Assembly: GCF_000483485.1 (NCBI RefSeq)
Contig: NZ_KI519609.1
Span: forward strand, 62,001 to 126,000
Direction of reading: 5' to 3'
Source of the DNA: Thiomicrorhabdus chilensis DSM 12352
Lineage (GTDB): Bacteria; Pseudomonadota; Gammaproteobacteria; Thiomicrospirales; Thiomicrospiraceae
DNA: 64,000 bases
Made by a program: the position numbers and the translations under genes. Positions 44,203 to 56,547 of the stretch are shown piece by piece; position 1 is the first letter of the stretch, and each line of letters opens with the position of its first letter. Under the pieces are notes generated by a model. That model made no database searches. It saw nothing but the letters and a program-made list of their open reading frames with translations, and was not told the origin of the DNA.

Positions 44203-44967
44203 TTATTCGCTTCCAAATACTTTTTTAAGCAGTTCGGTGGTTTGCTTGACTGGATCTTTGCGAATCTTTTCTTCTTCCTTGGCTAAATAATAAAACATAC
44301 CGTCCATGCCTTTTTGGGTGACATGGTTGAGCAGATCGGCTTTGACATCCGGAACAAAGGGCAGGCTTTTGTATTCGTGCATGACTTTGTCGTAGGTGTT
44401 GACGGCTCCGACACTGTTAAGGGTCTGTTCTATAATGGGTCGCATTTTCTGTTTCAGGTCGTCGCTGGTTTTGGACTTCAGGTATTGGGTTCCCGAGTCT
44501 TTGGGGCCCTGATAGATGGTTTGCACATCCTCGAACGTCATCGATTTGATGGCGTTTAGGAAAAGCGCCTGAGCTTCCGGGGTGGCGGCTTCCGCAGCGC
44601 GGTTAAGTTTAAGTTCGAGATCTTCCATTAAATTGCCCATTCCGACATTGCCAAGCAGGCTCTTGACCCGTTTTAACTCATCCGGAAGCGGGATGTGAAT
44701 GGCTTGATCGGCATTGAAACCGTCTTTAACACTGAGCTGGCTGACCACCGCCTTGGAACCCAAACTCAAGGCTTCTTTGAATGCTTTGTTGAGTTCTTCA
44801 CTAGAAAGGTTGTTGCTGGGTTGAACGCTTGAATCAGAGGTTGGAGATTCGCTTTGAATGTCTTTAAGCAGGTCCATTCCACTTTCCCACCAGCTGCTGT
44901 GGGCTAAGGAGCCGTGACTGAGGCCAAAAACGGTGAATAAAGCAATGATTGAGCGTTTCAGGTACAT
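44203..44967 (-). CDS. DUF4197 exported protein
   Basis: The protein has 254 residues with a signal peptide (IIALFTVFGLSHGSLAHS) and the DUF4197 region at about 55-250: NKAFKEALSLGSKAVVSQLS, IHIPLPDELKRVKSLL, and DGMFYYLAKEEEKIRKDPVK near the end. It is mostly helical. The family is common in proteobacteria and its function is unknown. Coupling to an M48 lipoprotein protease suggests an envelope role. Confidence 0.85.
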   Translation of the reverse strand: MYLKRSIIALFTVFGLSHGSLAHSSWWESGMDLLKDIQSESPTSDSSVQPSNNLSSEELNKAFKEALSLGSKAVVSQLSVKDGFNADQAIHIPLPDELKRVKSLLGNVGMGNLMEDLELKLNRAAEAATPEAQALFLNAIKSMTFEDVQTIYQGPKDSGTQYLKSKTSDDLKQKMRPIIEQTLNSVGAVNTYDKVMHEYKSLPFVPDVKADLLNHVTQKGMDGMFYYLAKEEEKIRKDPVKQTTELLKKVFGSE

Positions 44968-45125
44968 GATGATTCCTTAATGACTGGAAGAGGATGAGGA
45001 GTGCTTATTCATATCAAAATTAAATAATAGTTTTTAGTGGTTGTGAATACAAGCGTATTAGAGGTGGCATGAATTTCCAAGAGGGTGAATTAGCTCTAAA
45101 AAGAGTGTTATTCGGGTTAAAATAA

Positions 45126-46115
<990 letters not shown>

Positions 46116-46119
46116 TCCG

Positions 46120-46488
46120 ATGGATAAGTTAAGAGTTGATAAATGGCTTTGGGCGGCACGTTTCTTTAAGACTCGAGGGGTGGCTTTGGAGGCGGTTAAG
46201 GGCGGTAAGGTCGAACTCAACGGCCACAAGCCCAAGCCAAGCAAAACCTTGTCGGTAGGCGATAAGCTCAAGATTACCCAGCCACATCGTCAGATTGAGG
46301 TGACGGTGTTGGTTGTCAGCGATAAACGCGGTTCCGCCGAGCAAGCTCAAACCCTTTATCAACTGGATAGTGAGGTGTTGAACCAGCGTAAACCCACTGC
46401 CGACATGGCATTGGTGGGTTACCGTGAAAAAGGCGCCGGTCGCCCCACGAAACGGGACCGACGCAGCATTGACAAGTTGGGTTTTTGA
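46120..46488 (+). CDS. hslR: S4-domain RNA-binding heat-shock protein 15 (Hsp15)
   Basis: This 122-residue basic protein opens with an S4 domain (LRVDKWLWAARFFKTRGVAL, then GGKVELNGHKPKPSKTLSVG) and ends in an Arg/Lys-rich tail (GRPTKRDRRSIDKLGF). HslR binds stalled 50S subunits carrying nascent chains and helps recycle them. It is cotranscribed with hemF. Confidence 0.93.
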   Translation: MDKLRVDKWLWAARFFKTRGVALEAVKGGKVELNGHKPKPSKTLSVGDKLKITQPHRQIEVTVLVVSDKRGSAEQAQTLYQLDSEVLNQRKPTADMALVGYREKGAGRPTKRDRRSIDKLGF

Positions 46489-46533
46489 ATCTAGTATTCT
46501 GTTGAATTATTAAACATGACTTAGGAGTAATGT

Positions 46534-47208
46534 GTGAAAAAATTAGTCACCGCAGCGGCCATGGGCTCTGCACTTGTTATGGCCAATACGGTTCAGGCGG
46601 CTTCGGTTGAAGGTTTGGGCATTGGCGCCGGTTATGGTTTGTTTTCAGGTCCGACATTGGAATTGAATTATCCGATCAATGATGTGCTTCAGGTTCGCGG
46701 TGCTTTGTCTGCAGGGATGGGAATCAATGAAACCACCAGTGATACTGAGATTGAATATGATGTGAAACTGGATGGTGGTATTAATCGTCTGGCCTTGGAT
46801 TATCATCCGTTTGGCGGAGCTTTCTTCCTTTCGGCGGGTTATGCAGTGAATAATTTCAATGTTAAAGCCAATGCCCATGAACAATCCGAATTTGTAGTGG
46901 GTGATAACACCTATAACGGTAATGTTTATTTAGATGGTCAAATTGACTGGGACAGTGCACCGACATTAAGTTTGGGTTGGGGACATTCTCCAGCACAAGG
47001 CTGGGGGGCAATGGTTGAATTGGGAGCGATATTTACCGGTTCTGGACAGGTTGACTTGAATGCGACCGGTAATGTGAATGGTACCGATGTAACGCAAGAC
47101 TCTGATTTTCAGGCAGACTTGATACGTGAAGAGAAAAAACTTCAGGATGACGTGGGAGATTACGATTTCTTGCCGATTCTGCAGGCCGGCGTGACTTACC
47201 GTTTTTAA
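46534..47208 (+). CDS. Putative outer-membrane barrel protein
   Basis: The start is the GTG at 46534, six bases after AGGAG. The protein has 224 residues with a signal peptide (LVTAAAMGSALVMANTVQAA), Gly- and Tyr-rich strands (VEGLGIGAGYGLFSGPTLEL; GGAFFLSAGYAVNNFNVKA), and a terminal VTYRF with aromatic last residue. It is broadly OmpA-barrel or lipid-A-modifying-like in size, but I do not recognise a specific family. Confidence 0.72.
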   Translation: MKKLVTAAAMGSALVMANTVQAASVEGLGIGAGYGLFSGPTLELNYPINDVLQVRGALSAGMGINETTSDTEIEYDVKLDGGINRLALDYHPFGGAFFLSAGYAVNNFNVKANAHEQSEFVVGDNTYNGNVYLDGQIDWDSAPTLSLGWGHSPAQGWGAMVELGAIFTGSGQVDLNATGNVNGTDVTQDSDFQADLIREEKKLQDDVGDYDFLPILQAGVTYRF

Positions 47209-47232
47209 TCAGAATTGTAAGCCGATCTTTAA

Positions 47233-47264
47233 AAACCCTCTGTATTCAATCAGGGGGTTTTTTT
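47233..47264 (+). terminator. Terminator after the outer-membrane protein gene
   Basis: AAACCCTCTG pairs with CAGGGGGTTT (one G-U pair) around an eight-base loop and is followed by a run of T. Confidence 0.85.
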
Positions 47265-47350
47265 ATGCCAGGAGTTTTTGGCGATTGCTTAGAAACTGTG
47301 TAAACTGATTTTCATTAATTATTTTATAAGTCGCCTGTAAAGGAGCGCTC

Positions 47351-49225
47351 ATGGCTTTATATACGGTTCTGTATGATTCCAAGCAAAAGGAGGTTTTCGA
47401 TGAAGAGATCAAACCGCTTTTGTTGGAATATGAGTGTGATTTCATTGCTTACGATTCGTCCTCCATGCCCCAACTGGGTCAGCAGTCCCGGGTGTTGATC
47501 TGGTTGGGTGACGAGAACCTTTATCGGGTGTTACCCCATGCCTCTGAACAGGAGTGGTGGATCGGGTTTTTGCCGCACCCCGAGATGAACCGTTGCAGTC
47601 GTTTATTCAATGTTCCATCCAAGCCTGAAGAGGCAATCACCGATATCATGGCGATGGAAGAGCCGGTGAATGCCGATTTGATGTATTGCAACGAACGCTT
47701 GGTATTGGGGTCTGTGATGCTTGGAAATCCGGTGACCATGAAACCGGCCGTCCAGGTGGACGAAGGCATTTGGAGTAAATTGACCCAGTTGGCTGTACTG
47801 ACTTTTAATTTGAGTAAAAGCTCTTTGCTTCCTTATCGATTGGAAACGGCGAAAGACAGTGTGGTCAATACCGCAGCCTTGGGCATCACCATCGTCTATC
47901 GTCCTGGTAACAGCGATTTCACCAAACGGGTGGTGGGGGAAACCAGTGAAGACGAAGCCTCATTGGATGCGGTGATTCTCGCTCCCAGAAGCATTTCCGA
48001 GGTGGTACATTTTCTATTGACAAAGGTGCTGCCCAAAACCGTTCGCAATGTTTCCTTGTCCGATTATCTCGGACATATCAAAACGACGGCTTTGAACATT
48101 AATAGTGGCAAATCTGTGGATTACAGTGTGGATGGTGAGTTGCTCAGTGCGGAACAGATTGAGGTTCGGGTACAAAATGATGCACTGAAGGTACTAAGCA
48201 GTTTCTTACCTAAAAAGTTGGAGTTAAAAGAGCATAAAGAGTCACTCAGGACTTCAGGCCTGCCAAAAGGTCAGGCGGTTCAGGAGGTCATCAATCGGCC
48301 GCTTCACTGGATACACCACGCCGATCAGGAAGAGGTCAAGGAAACCTTCATTACCCTTAGAGAAAACGCTCAAACAAGTGAATCTTATCTGGTTTTGATG
48401 GTATTGGCGACCTTGTTGGCCACGGTGGGATTGTTTGCCAATTCAGCTCCGGTGATTATTGGCGCGATGATACTCGCGCCTTTAATGGCGCCGATTATTT
48501 CATTGTCAATGGGAGTGTTGAGGCAGAATACCGATTTGGTGGCCGTCAGCAGCAGGACCCTTCTAACCGGTGTGTTGTTGGCACTGTTGTTTGGTACTTT
48601 ATTGACATTGGTCACGCCTCTGCATACCGTCAATCATGAAATTGGCGCGCGGCTTAGCCCCACCATTTTGGATTTGGGGGTGGCGATCATCTCCGGTATT
48701 GCCGGAGCTTACGCCAATGCACGTTCCGAGGTGGCGAAAAGTTTGGCTGGAGTGGCCATCGCGGTGGCGCTGGTGCCACCGTTAGCGGTATCGGGCATTG
48801 GCATTGGCTGGATGGATTGGAGTGTGTTCTGGGGGGCTTTTTTGCTGTTCATGACTAACCTGGTGGGCATTGTCTTGGCAGCCTCCGCGACGTTTTTACT
48901 TATGGGTTTCAGTCCGTTCCATTTGGCTAAAAAGGGCATTTTACTGACTTTGGCGTTTGTGCTGGTGGTAAGTATTCCGCTGGTGTTGGCGTTTAATAAG
49001 ATGGTCGATGAACAGCGTGTGGTTTATGCGCTTGAGGGCTGGGAATCAAAGGGAATTGAGGTACGCGACGTTAAAATCCGCAGTGGCGATCCCATGTTTG
49101 TCTCGGTCACCTTGTTGTCGGGCCAGCCTTTAAAGGGTCAGCAGATTGATGACATCAAAGATGAGATGGAAAAGTTGTTGTCGCAGAAAATTCGTCTGGA
49201 AGCGAAGACTGCGGTGATTCGGTAA
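47351..49225 (+). CDS. DUF389/TIGR00341 family membrane protein with N-terminal kinase-like region
   Basis: The protein has 624 residues. Residues 1-300 are soluble and partly resemble a diacylglycerol kinase-like or lipid-binding fold (ALGITIVYRPGNSDF; VILAPRSISEVVHFLLTKVL). Residues 330-560 are the DUF389 membrane domain with about six helices (LVLMVLATLLATVGLFANSA; GAMILAPLMAPIISLSMG; VAIAVALVPPLAVSGIGIGW). The C-terminal 60 residues form a small domain. The DUF389 fold is unassigned functionally; substrate and role are unknown. A bidirectional terminator follows. Confidence 0.85.
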   Translation: MALYTVLYDSKQKEVFDEEIKPLLLEYECDFIAYDSSSMPQLGQQSRVLIWLGDENLYRVLPHASEQEWWIGFLPHPEMNRCSRLFNVPSKPEEAITDIMAMEEPVNADLMYCNERLVLGSVMLGNPVTMKPAVQVDEGIWSKLTQLAVLTFNLSKSSLLPYRLETAKDSVVNTAALGITIVYRPGNSDFTKRVVGETSEDEASLDAVILAPRSISEVVHFLLTKVLPKTVRNVSLSDYLGHIKTTALNINSGKSVDYSVDGELLSAEQIEVRVQNDALKVLSSFLPKKLELKEHKESLRTSGLPKGQAVQEVINRPLHWIHHADQEEVKETFITLRENAQTSESYLVLMVLATLLATVGLFANSAPVIIGAMILAPLMAPIISLSMGVLRQNTDLVAVSSRTLLTGVLLALLFGTLLTLVTPLHTVNHEIGARLSPTILDLGVAIISGIAGAYANARSEVAKSLAGVAIAVALVPPLAVSGIGIGWMDWSVFWGAFLLFMTNLVGIVLAASATFLLMGFSPFHLAKKGILLTLAFVLVVSIPLVLAFNKMVDEQRVVYALEGWESKGIEVRDVKIRSGDPMFVSVTLLSGQPLKGQQIDDIKDEMEKLLSQKIRLEAKTAVIR

Positions 49226-49249
49226 ATCAGGACGAGAATTGGCCAATAA

Positions 49250-49274
49250 AAAACCCGCTTTAAGCGGGTTTTTT
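49250..49274. terminator. Bidirectional terminator between the DUF389 gene and prk
   Basis: AAAACCCGCTT pairs with AAGCGGGTTTT nearly without loop, flanked by A and T runs. It ends two converging transcripts. Confidence 0.9.
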
Positions 49275-49308
49275 ATTGGATAGGACTGAAAAGGCCTAGA
49301 ATAATATC

Positions 49309-50253
49309 TTATGCTTGTCCAAGAGCGGCCATAGCGGCACGCTTTTTAGCGATTAGATTTTGAATGATCGGAGTCATCATCAAATCCATCGCTTGAACCA
49401 TGTGTTCACCGCCACAAACCAGGGTTTCTGGGTTCTGCAGGAAAGCACCGGGGATTTTAGCCTTGATCGCTTCCATATCCACATCCTGGTGACGGACATG
49501 ACAGATGATCAATGAATCTTCTGGAGCTGGGCCCATTGGCGCATCCGGAGACATGGTCGAGAACGGATCGGAAGTGTCGATCAACGGTACACGGTGGAAG
49601 TTGATGTGTGTACGGTGGAACTGAGGCACGATGGTCTCAATGTAATCCGGCATACGCTCAAGGATGACGTCACGCACTTGCTGAACCGAGTAAGGGCGCT
49701 CAGAGGTGTCACGGTAAATTTTCTGCATCCATTCGATGTTGATGGATGGTGCCACACCGATACCCAGGTCAACATACTGGGCTACATTGTGCTTGCCTTC
49801 TTCAGGTCCGTGATCCATGCGCTTCACCATACCGTGAAGACCTTCGTAGAACAGAACGTCGGTTCCTTCAGGAATCGGTTCCCAAGGGGTGAATTCACCG
49901 GATGAGAAGTTAGTGCCCAAACGTGCGTTATGTTCGGCGGCTTCTTCATCACTGTGGATATAGTAGCGCTGTTTTCCGGTACCGTTTTCTTTGTATTCCT
50001 TGAAAAGGGCTTCAAGCTCAGCGAATTCGTTGGCATATTCAGAGAAGTGAGTCAGAACCGGGCCACCGTTTGCTTTGGATTCGGCGACTTTTTCTTTCAT
50101 TTCCGCACGGTTGTATTTGTGGTAGCTATCGCCTTCAACGATCGCAACGTTCAAGTTTTCACGATCAAAGATTTTTTCTACGGCACGCTTTACGAATGAG
50201 GTACCAGCACCAGATGAACCGGTAACGGTTACAATTGGATGTTCTACTGACAT
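49309..50253 (-). CDS. prk: Phosphoribulokinase
   Basis: The start is the ATG at 50253, preceded by AGGAG; an in-frame upstream extension is discarded. The protein has 314 residues and is the bacterial type: P-loop VTVTGSSGAGTSFVKRAVEK, VEGDSYHKYNRAEMKE, LFYEGLHGMV, and VDLGIGVAPSINIEWMQKIY. It phosphorylates ribulose-5-phosphate to the RuBisCO substrate, strong evidence for autotrophy by the Calvin cycle. RuBisCO genes are not in this window. It lies downstream of gyrB on the same strand. Confidence 0.96.
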   Translation of the reverse strand: MSVEHPIVTVTGSSGAGTSFVKRAVEKIFDRENLNVAIVEGDSYHKYNRAEMKEKVAESKANGGPVLTHFSEYANEFAELEALFKEYKENGTGKQRYYIHSDEEAAEHNARLGTNFSSGEFTPWEPIPEGTDVLFYEGLHGMVKRMDHGPEEGKHNVAQYVDLGIGVAPSINIEWMQKIYRDTSERPYSVQQVRDVILERMPDYIETIVPQFHRTHINFHRVPLIDTSDPFSTMSPDAPMGPAPEDSLIICHVRHQDVDMEAIKAKIPGAFLQNPETLVCGGEHMVQAMDLMMTPIIQNLIAKKRAAMAALGQA

Positions 50254-50275
50254 AACACAGTCTCCTAATTTAACG

Positions 50276-50297
50276 AAATGGACAGGCCTGCCCATTT
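50276..50297. repeat. CAGGCCTG dispersed motif with near-perfect 22-bp palindrome
   Basis: AAATGG and CCATTT flank the core symmetrically (one mismatched pair in 22 bp). It lies 22 bp upstream of the prk start codon, so it could touch prk expression. Confidence 0.8.
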
Positions 50298-50513
50298 TTA
50301 AAGTTTAATATTTTGATAGCTTTAGACTAATAGCGGGGTATTAGAAACTAAATAATCGTTTTTTTCAAAATTAAATTTTTACTACAGTATTGAATTCTCA
50401 AGTTAAAATGCCGATTTTATTGCCGATTGAGTGTCGTTTGGACAGCTGTTTTTCGTTTTGCTTTTGGTTTTAAAGCGCTTAAACGAGCGTTCACTTTTTG
50501 ATTCAAATCGGAC

Positions 50514-53314
<2,801 letters not shown>

Positions 53315-53749
53315 ATGAATCGATTTTTAACTACATTTGATCCGTTTAAAGAGTTGAGAGAGATGGAGAAACGCTTTCAGCACGCTTTTCCGTCAAAATC
53401 TTCCGAAGAATCGAGTTTGGCTGGGTTTACTCCCACCGTCAATACCCGTGAAGGGGATTACGCTTACCATATTGAGGTGGATTTACCGGGTGTTAAAAAA
53501 GATGACATCAGCGTGGAAGTGAAGGATAACCGCGTCACCATCTCCGGGGAGCGCAAAACCAAGGAAGAGGTCAAGGAAGAGGAGTACTACCGCATGGAAA
53601 GCAGCTATGGCAAGTTTGAACGCAGCTTTACCCTGCCGGAGAACGTGGATGCCGAAAATGTTTCCGCGAGCTCTAACGATGGTGTGCTGGAGGTGGTGCT
53701 TCCGAAAAAAGAAAGGGCTGCTTCAAGCAAGCAGGTTGAAGTGAAATAA
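53315..53749 (+). CDS. Hsp20/alpha-crystallin family small heat-shock protein
   Basis: The start is the ATG at 53315 after AAGGGGG; 144 residues. The alpha-crystallin domain covers about 40-130 (YHIEVDLPGVKKDDISVEVK; VTISGERKTKEEVKEEEYYR; GKFERSFTLPENVD; DGVLEVVLPKKE), ending in a short tail. It is an ATP-independent holdase. The gene is inserted on the opposite strand within the gyrB-recF region and has its own terminator. Confidence 0.93.
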   Translation: MNRFLTTFDPFKELREMEKRFQHAFPSKSSEESSLAGFTPTVNTREGDYAYHIEVDLPGVKKDDISVEVKDNRVTISGERKTKEEVKEEEYYRMESSYGKFERSFTLPENVDAENVSASSNDGVLEVVLPKKERAASSKQVEVK

Positions 53750-53783
53750 GTGATCTGCTGAATTCATTCAATTTTAAACAAGC

Positions 53784-53812
53784 AAGGCTGACTATGATGT
53801 CAGCCTTTTTTG
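53784..53812 (+). terminator. Terminator after hsp20
   Basis: AAGGCTGAC pairs perfectly with GTCAGCCTT around TATGAT and is followed by a run of T. Confidence 0.9.
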
Positions 53813-53823
53813 TATGTGACTGA

Positions 53824-53849
53824 CAGAATCAACAGGCCTGTCGATTCTG
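53824..53849. repeat. CAGGCCTG dispersed motif with near-perfect 26-bp palindrome
   Basis: CAGAATC and GATTCTG flank the core symmetrically; 12 of 13 base pairs match. It lies between the converging hsp20 and DUF4870-like genes. Confidence 0.82.
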
Positions 53850-53869
53850 CGCGGGTTTTATTAGTTTGG

Positions 53870-54253
53870 TTATCCGAACATCCAGCTGGTCGGTTCCGGC
53901 ATGGGTTCTTGTTTGCCCAAATACTTGAAGCCTTTAACGCAGCGAATGATCAACCAGACGACAGTAAAAAACAGAATCAGCCAGCCGATGACGATAAAGG
54001 TCAAGAGTACGCCAATGAAACCGTAAAGCAGACCGATCCAGAAGGTGCGGATTTGGAACTGGTAGTGCGACTCCAGGAAGTCCGCTCCGTCGGATTTGTT
54101 GATATAGGCCATGATGACGCCCACTAAAGCGGCAAAAGGCACAATCAGGTTGGCCAGATAGAGTGCGTAGATGATGGTCGGTAAAGTGGTGGAGACGGGT
54201 GGTGTTTGTGTTTTTTGAGCGGTTTCGGAAGGAGTGTTTGCGGTGTCAGACAT
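53870..54253 (-). CDS. DUF4870-like small membrane protein
   Basis: The start is the ATG at 54253, five bases after AGAGGA; 127 residues. A Thr/Pro/Gln-rich N-terminus is followed by about three membrane helices with the DUF4870 pattern: YALYLANLIVPFAALVGVIM, FLESHYQFQIRTFWIGLLYG, and a final VWLIIRCVKGFKYLGKQEPM. Function is unknown. It lies between recF and hsp20. Confidence 0.75.
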   Translation of the reverse strand: MSDTANTPSETAQKTQTPPVSTTLPTIIYALYLANLIVPFAALVGVIMAYINKSDGADFLESHYQFQIRTFWIGLLYGFIGVLLTFIVIGWLILFFTVVWLIIRCVKGFKYLGKQEPMPEPTSWMFG

Positions 54254-54366
54254 AGGCATCCTCTGAGAGTTCTGTTAAAAGGTCATTTGATTATAAAAGA
54301 AGTGGCAGAGAAACTAGATAAAAATACTTAATCAGATGGGCTTTCGATTTTATGAAGCGACTTGAC

Positions 54367-54386
54367 CAGGCCTGCCGGTTTTCAAT
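54367..54386 (+). repeat. CAGGCCTG dispersed motif, copy overlapping the recF 3' end
   Basis: CAGGCCTG is followed by CCGGTTTTCAAT. Its tail runs into the recF stop codon. Confidence 0.75.
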
Positions 54387-55494
54387 TGGAAGTTTCTGGT
54401 TTTTGAAGAATCGGGTTTCCTGCTTGGATATGCCATATTTGGGTGGTTTCGGGTGCCAAAATGGGAATCAGGGATTCGCTGGTGCTGGTAATTAGATGTT
54501 GGATATTGAGGATTTGCAGCAACTCCAACAGTTTTAGGCGGTGGGTTTCGTCGAGCTCGGCGGGTAAATCGTCAATCAGCATGATCACAGGTTCGTTCAC
54601 CACTTTCTCGTGCAGGCTGGCTTGTGCCAGCAGCAGCGCACAAACGAACAATTTCTGTTGACCGCGCGACAGGGTGTTGATCGCTTCCAATCCTCCGAAC
54701 TTGAAGCGGATATCGGCACGGTGGGCACCATGCTGAGTGTGTCCCAACTGCACATCTTTGGCAAAGTTCTGCGTCATCAAGTCCAACAGGTTAGGCGTGT
54801 TTTTGGGCCAGCCGGAACGGTATTGGCACACTACTTCTTCTTCGATTTCAGGCATTAAAGCCTGACAGAAGGTCAGCAGATAGGGGGTTAAGGCCTCAAG
54901 GTAGGCTTGACGAATGGCATCGATTTTAAGGGCGATCTCAACCAGTTGCGGATCCCATAACTGGATCTGTTCTCTGGGAAGACGTCTTTTCAAGGCGTGA
55001 TTGCGCTGTTTAAGGATGCGCTGATGTTGCCGCCAAAGTTGGATGAACTCTTGGCTTTGGTAAAAACAGCCCCAATCCATGAATTGGCGGCGTGCTTTGG
55101 GGCCCTCTTCCAGCAGACGGTGGCTTTCCGGTGTCAGCAGTTGAACCGGCAGCAGTTCGGCAATGTGGATTTGTCCTTTGGCGGTTTCGCCGTCAATGCG
55201 CAAGGTGGTTTGAACCGCGCTTTTTTGCATGCCCAGGCGATGGCTTTTTAAGGCATCATGGCTGGAGACCACCTCGCAGAATAGGGTGCTTTCGTTCTGA
55301 TGGTGTTGAATCAGGTGTTGGGTTTTGCTGGTGCGGAACGATCGCCCGGTGGCCAGCAGCCAAATGGCTTCAATGAGCGAGGTTTTGCCAGCGGCATTGT
55401 CGCCAACAAACAGGTTGAGGCCGGAGCTGAGGCTACATTGTGCTTGGCTGCAGTTGCGGAAATTCTGCAGATTAAATTGACGAATTTGGGTCAC
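54382..55494 (-). CDS. recF: DNA replication and repair protein RecF
   Basis: This 370-residue SMC-like ATPase has Walker A LFVGDNAAGKTSLIEAIWLL, the signature region LSRGQQKLFVCALLLAQAS and Walker B VIMLIDDLPAELDE. It loads RecA at gaps. Its start lies 10 bp after the stop of a metal exporter gene, so it is probably cotranscribed with that exporter rather than directly with dnaN. Confidence 0.95.
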   Translation of the reverse strand: MTQIRQFNLQNFRNCSQAQCSLSSGLNLFVGDNAAGKTSLIEAIWLLATGRSFRTSKTQHLIQHHQNESTLFCEVVSSHDALKSHRLGMQKSAVQTTLRIDGETAKGQIHIAELLPVQLLTPESHRLLEEGPKARRQFMDWGCFYQSQEFIQLWRQHQRILKQRNHALKRRLPREQIQLWDPQLVEIALKIDAIRQAYLEALTPYLLTFCQALMPEIEEEVVCQYRSGWPKNTPNLLDLMTQNFAKDVQLGHTQHGAHRADIRFKFGGLEAINTLSRGQQKLFVCALLLAQASLHEKVVNEPVIMLIDDLPAELDETHRLKLLELLQILNIQHLITSTSESLIPILAPETTQIWHIQAGNPILQKPETSN

Positions 55495-55504
55495 GGTTTT
55501 GCCA

Positions 55505-56401
55505 TTATGCTTTGCCCCAGGTGTGGTGTTCCGGATCGTTCTTCAAGCTCACCGGCTCCTGGTGGATCATTACGTCAATATTTTCAAAGGCGTTTTGCAA
55601 AGCCTGTGTGACCTCTTCAGCAATCTGGTGACTTTGTTTGAGGGTCAGGTCGTCGTCTAACTCCAAATCCAATTGTACAAAAAAGTTGGGGCCCGACTGA
55701 TAGCTGCGCAAATCGTTGAATCCCCGGACATTGGGTGTGCCGAGAATGATCTGTTGAATCTGCTGGCGGATCTCATTGGGCAGTTCACGGTCCAGCAACT
55801 GGTTGCCGGCCTCTTTGGCAATGTGAATGGCGCTGTAGAGGATCCATAAGGCAATGCCCAGTGCTAGTAGCGGATCGAGCCATTGAATGTGGCTTAACCA
55901 TAAGCTCAAAATAACCAATAGGTTGGCCAAGACATCGCTGACATAATGCAGTGAATCCGCCTTGATGGCACTGGATTGGGTTTGGCTGATCACATAGCGT
56001 TGAAAACTGATCAAAAGCAACGTCAGAATCAATGATATCAGCATGAAGATTAAACCGGTTTGGGGCGATTGCAGTGGCTGTGGGATGAAGATCCGGTCGA
56101 TCGAATAGAGCAACAGATAACCGGCCGAACCCGCGATGAAGACACTCTGCGCCAAGGAAGCCAAGGGCTCTGCCTTGCCGTGTCCAAATCGGTGTTCTTT
56201 ATCTGCCGGAGTTTGCGCAATGTGAACCGCCACGGCGATCATGACCGAAGCAGCGATATCCAAAGTGGAATCGAGCAGCGAAGCCAGAATACTGACCGAA
56301 TCGGTTTGCCACCAGGCCACGACTTTGATGAGCACCAGAGTCACCGCGACGGCAACCGATGTGTATGTTGCGATGCGAACGAGTTGTGCTGGATTCATCA
56401 T
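55505..56401 (-). CDS. Cation diffusion facilitator (FieF-like) inserted between dnaN and recF
   Basis: This 298-residue CDF transporter has six membrane helices with the metal-site residues of the DxxxD type (LLDSTLDIAASVMI and YVSDVLANLL with HD/DD pairs) and a C-terminal cytoplasmic domain with conserved His/Asp (VQLDLELDDDLTLKQSHQIA; VMIHQEPV). It exports divalent metals such as Fe, Zn or Cd in exchange for protons. Its position inside the replication gene order is unusual. Confidence 0.88.
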   Translation of the reverse strand: MMNPAQLVRIATYTSVAVAVTLVLIKVVAWWQTDSVSILASLLDSTLDIAASVMIAVAVHIAQTPADKEHRFGHGKAEPLASLAQSVFIAGSAGYLLLYSIDRIFIPQPLQSPQTGLIFMLISLILTLLLISFQRYVISQTQSSAIKADSLHYVSDVLANLLVILSLWLSHIQWLDPLLALGIALWILYSAIHIAKEAGNQLLDRELPNEIRQQIQQIILGTPNVRGFNDLRSYQSGPNFFVQLDLELDDDLTLKQSHQIAEEVTQALQNAFENIDVMIHQEPVSLKNDPEHHTWGKA

Positions 56402-56547
56402 GCGCTAACCCCGAGAAGGTATTTGAATAATGGCTGTTTTGTTTGCAAGCCGACTAAAGCTCGTATGGCTTGGGATGGGCTTGTTGAGTTGAACCCCGGC
56501 CAATCCATCAAGATGATGCGGTTCAAGCCGGGTTAAAAGGAAAAGGC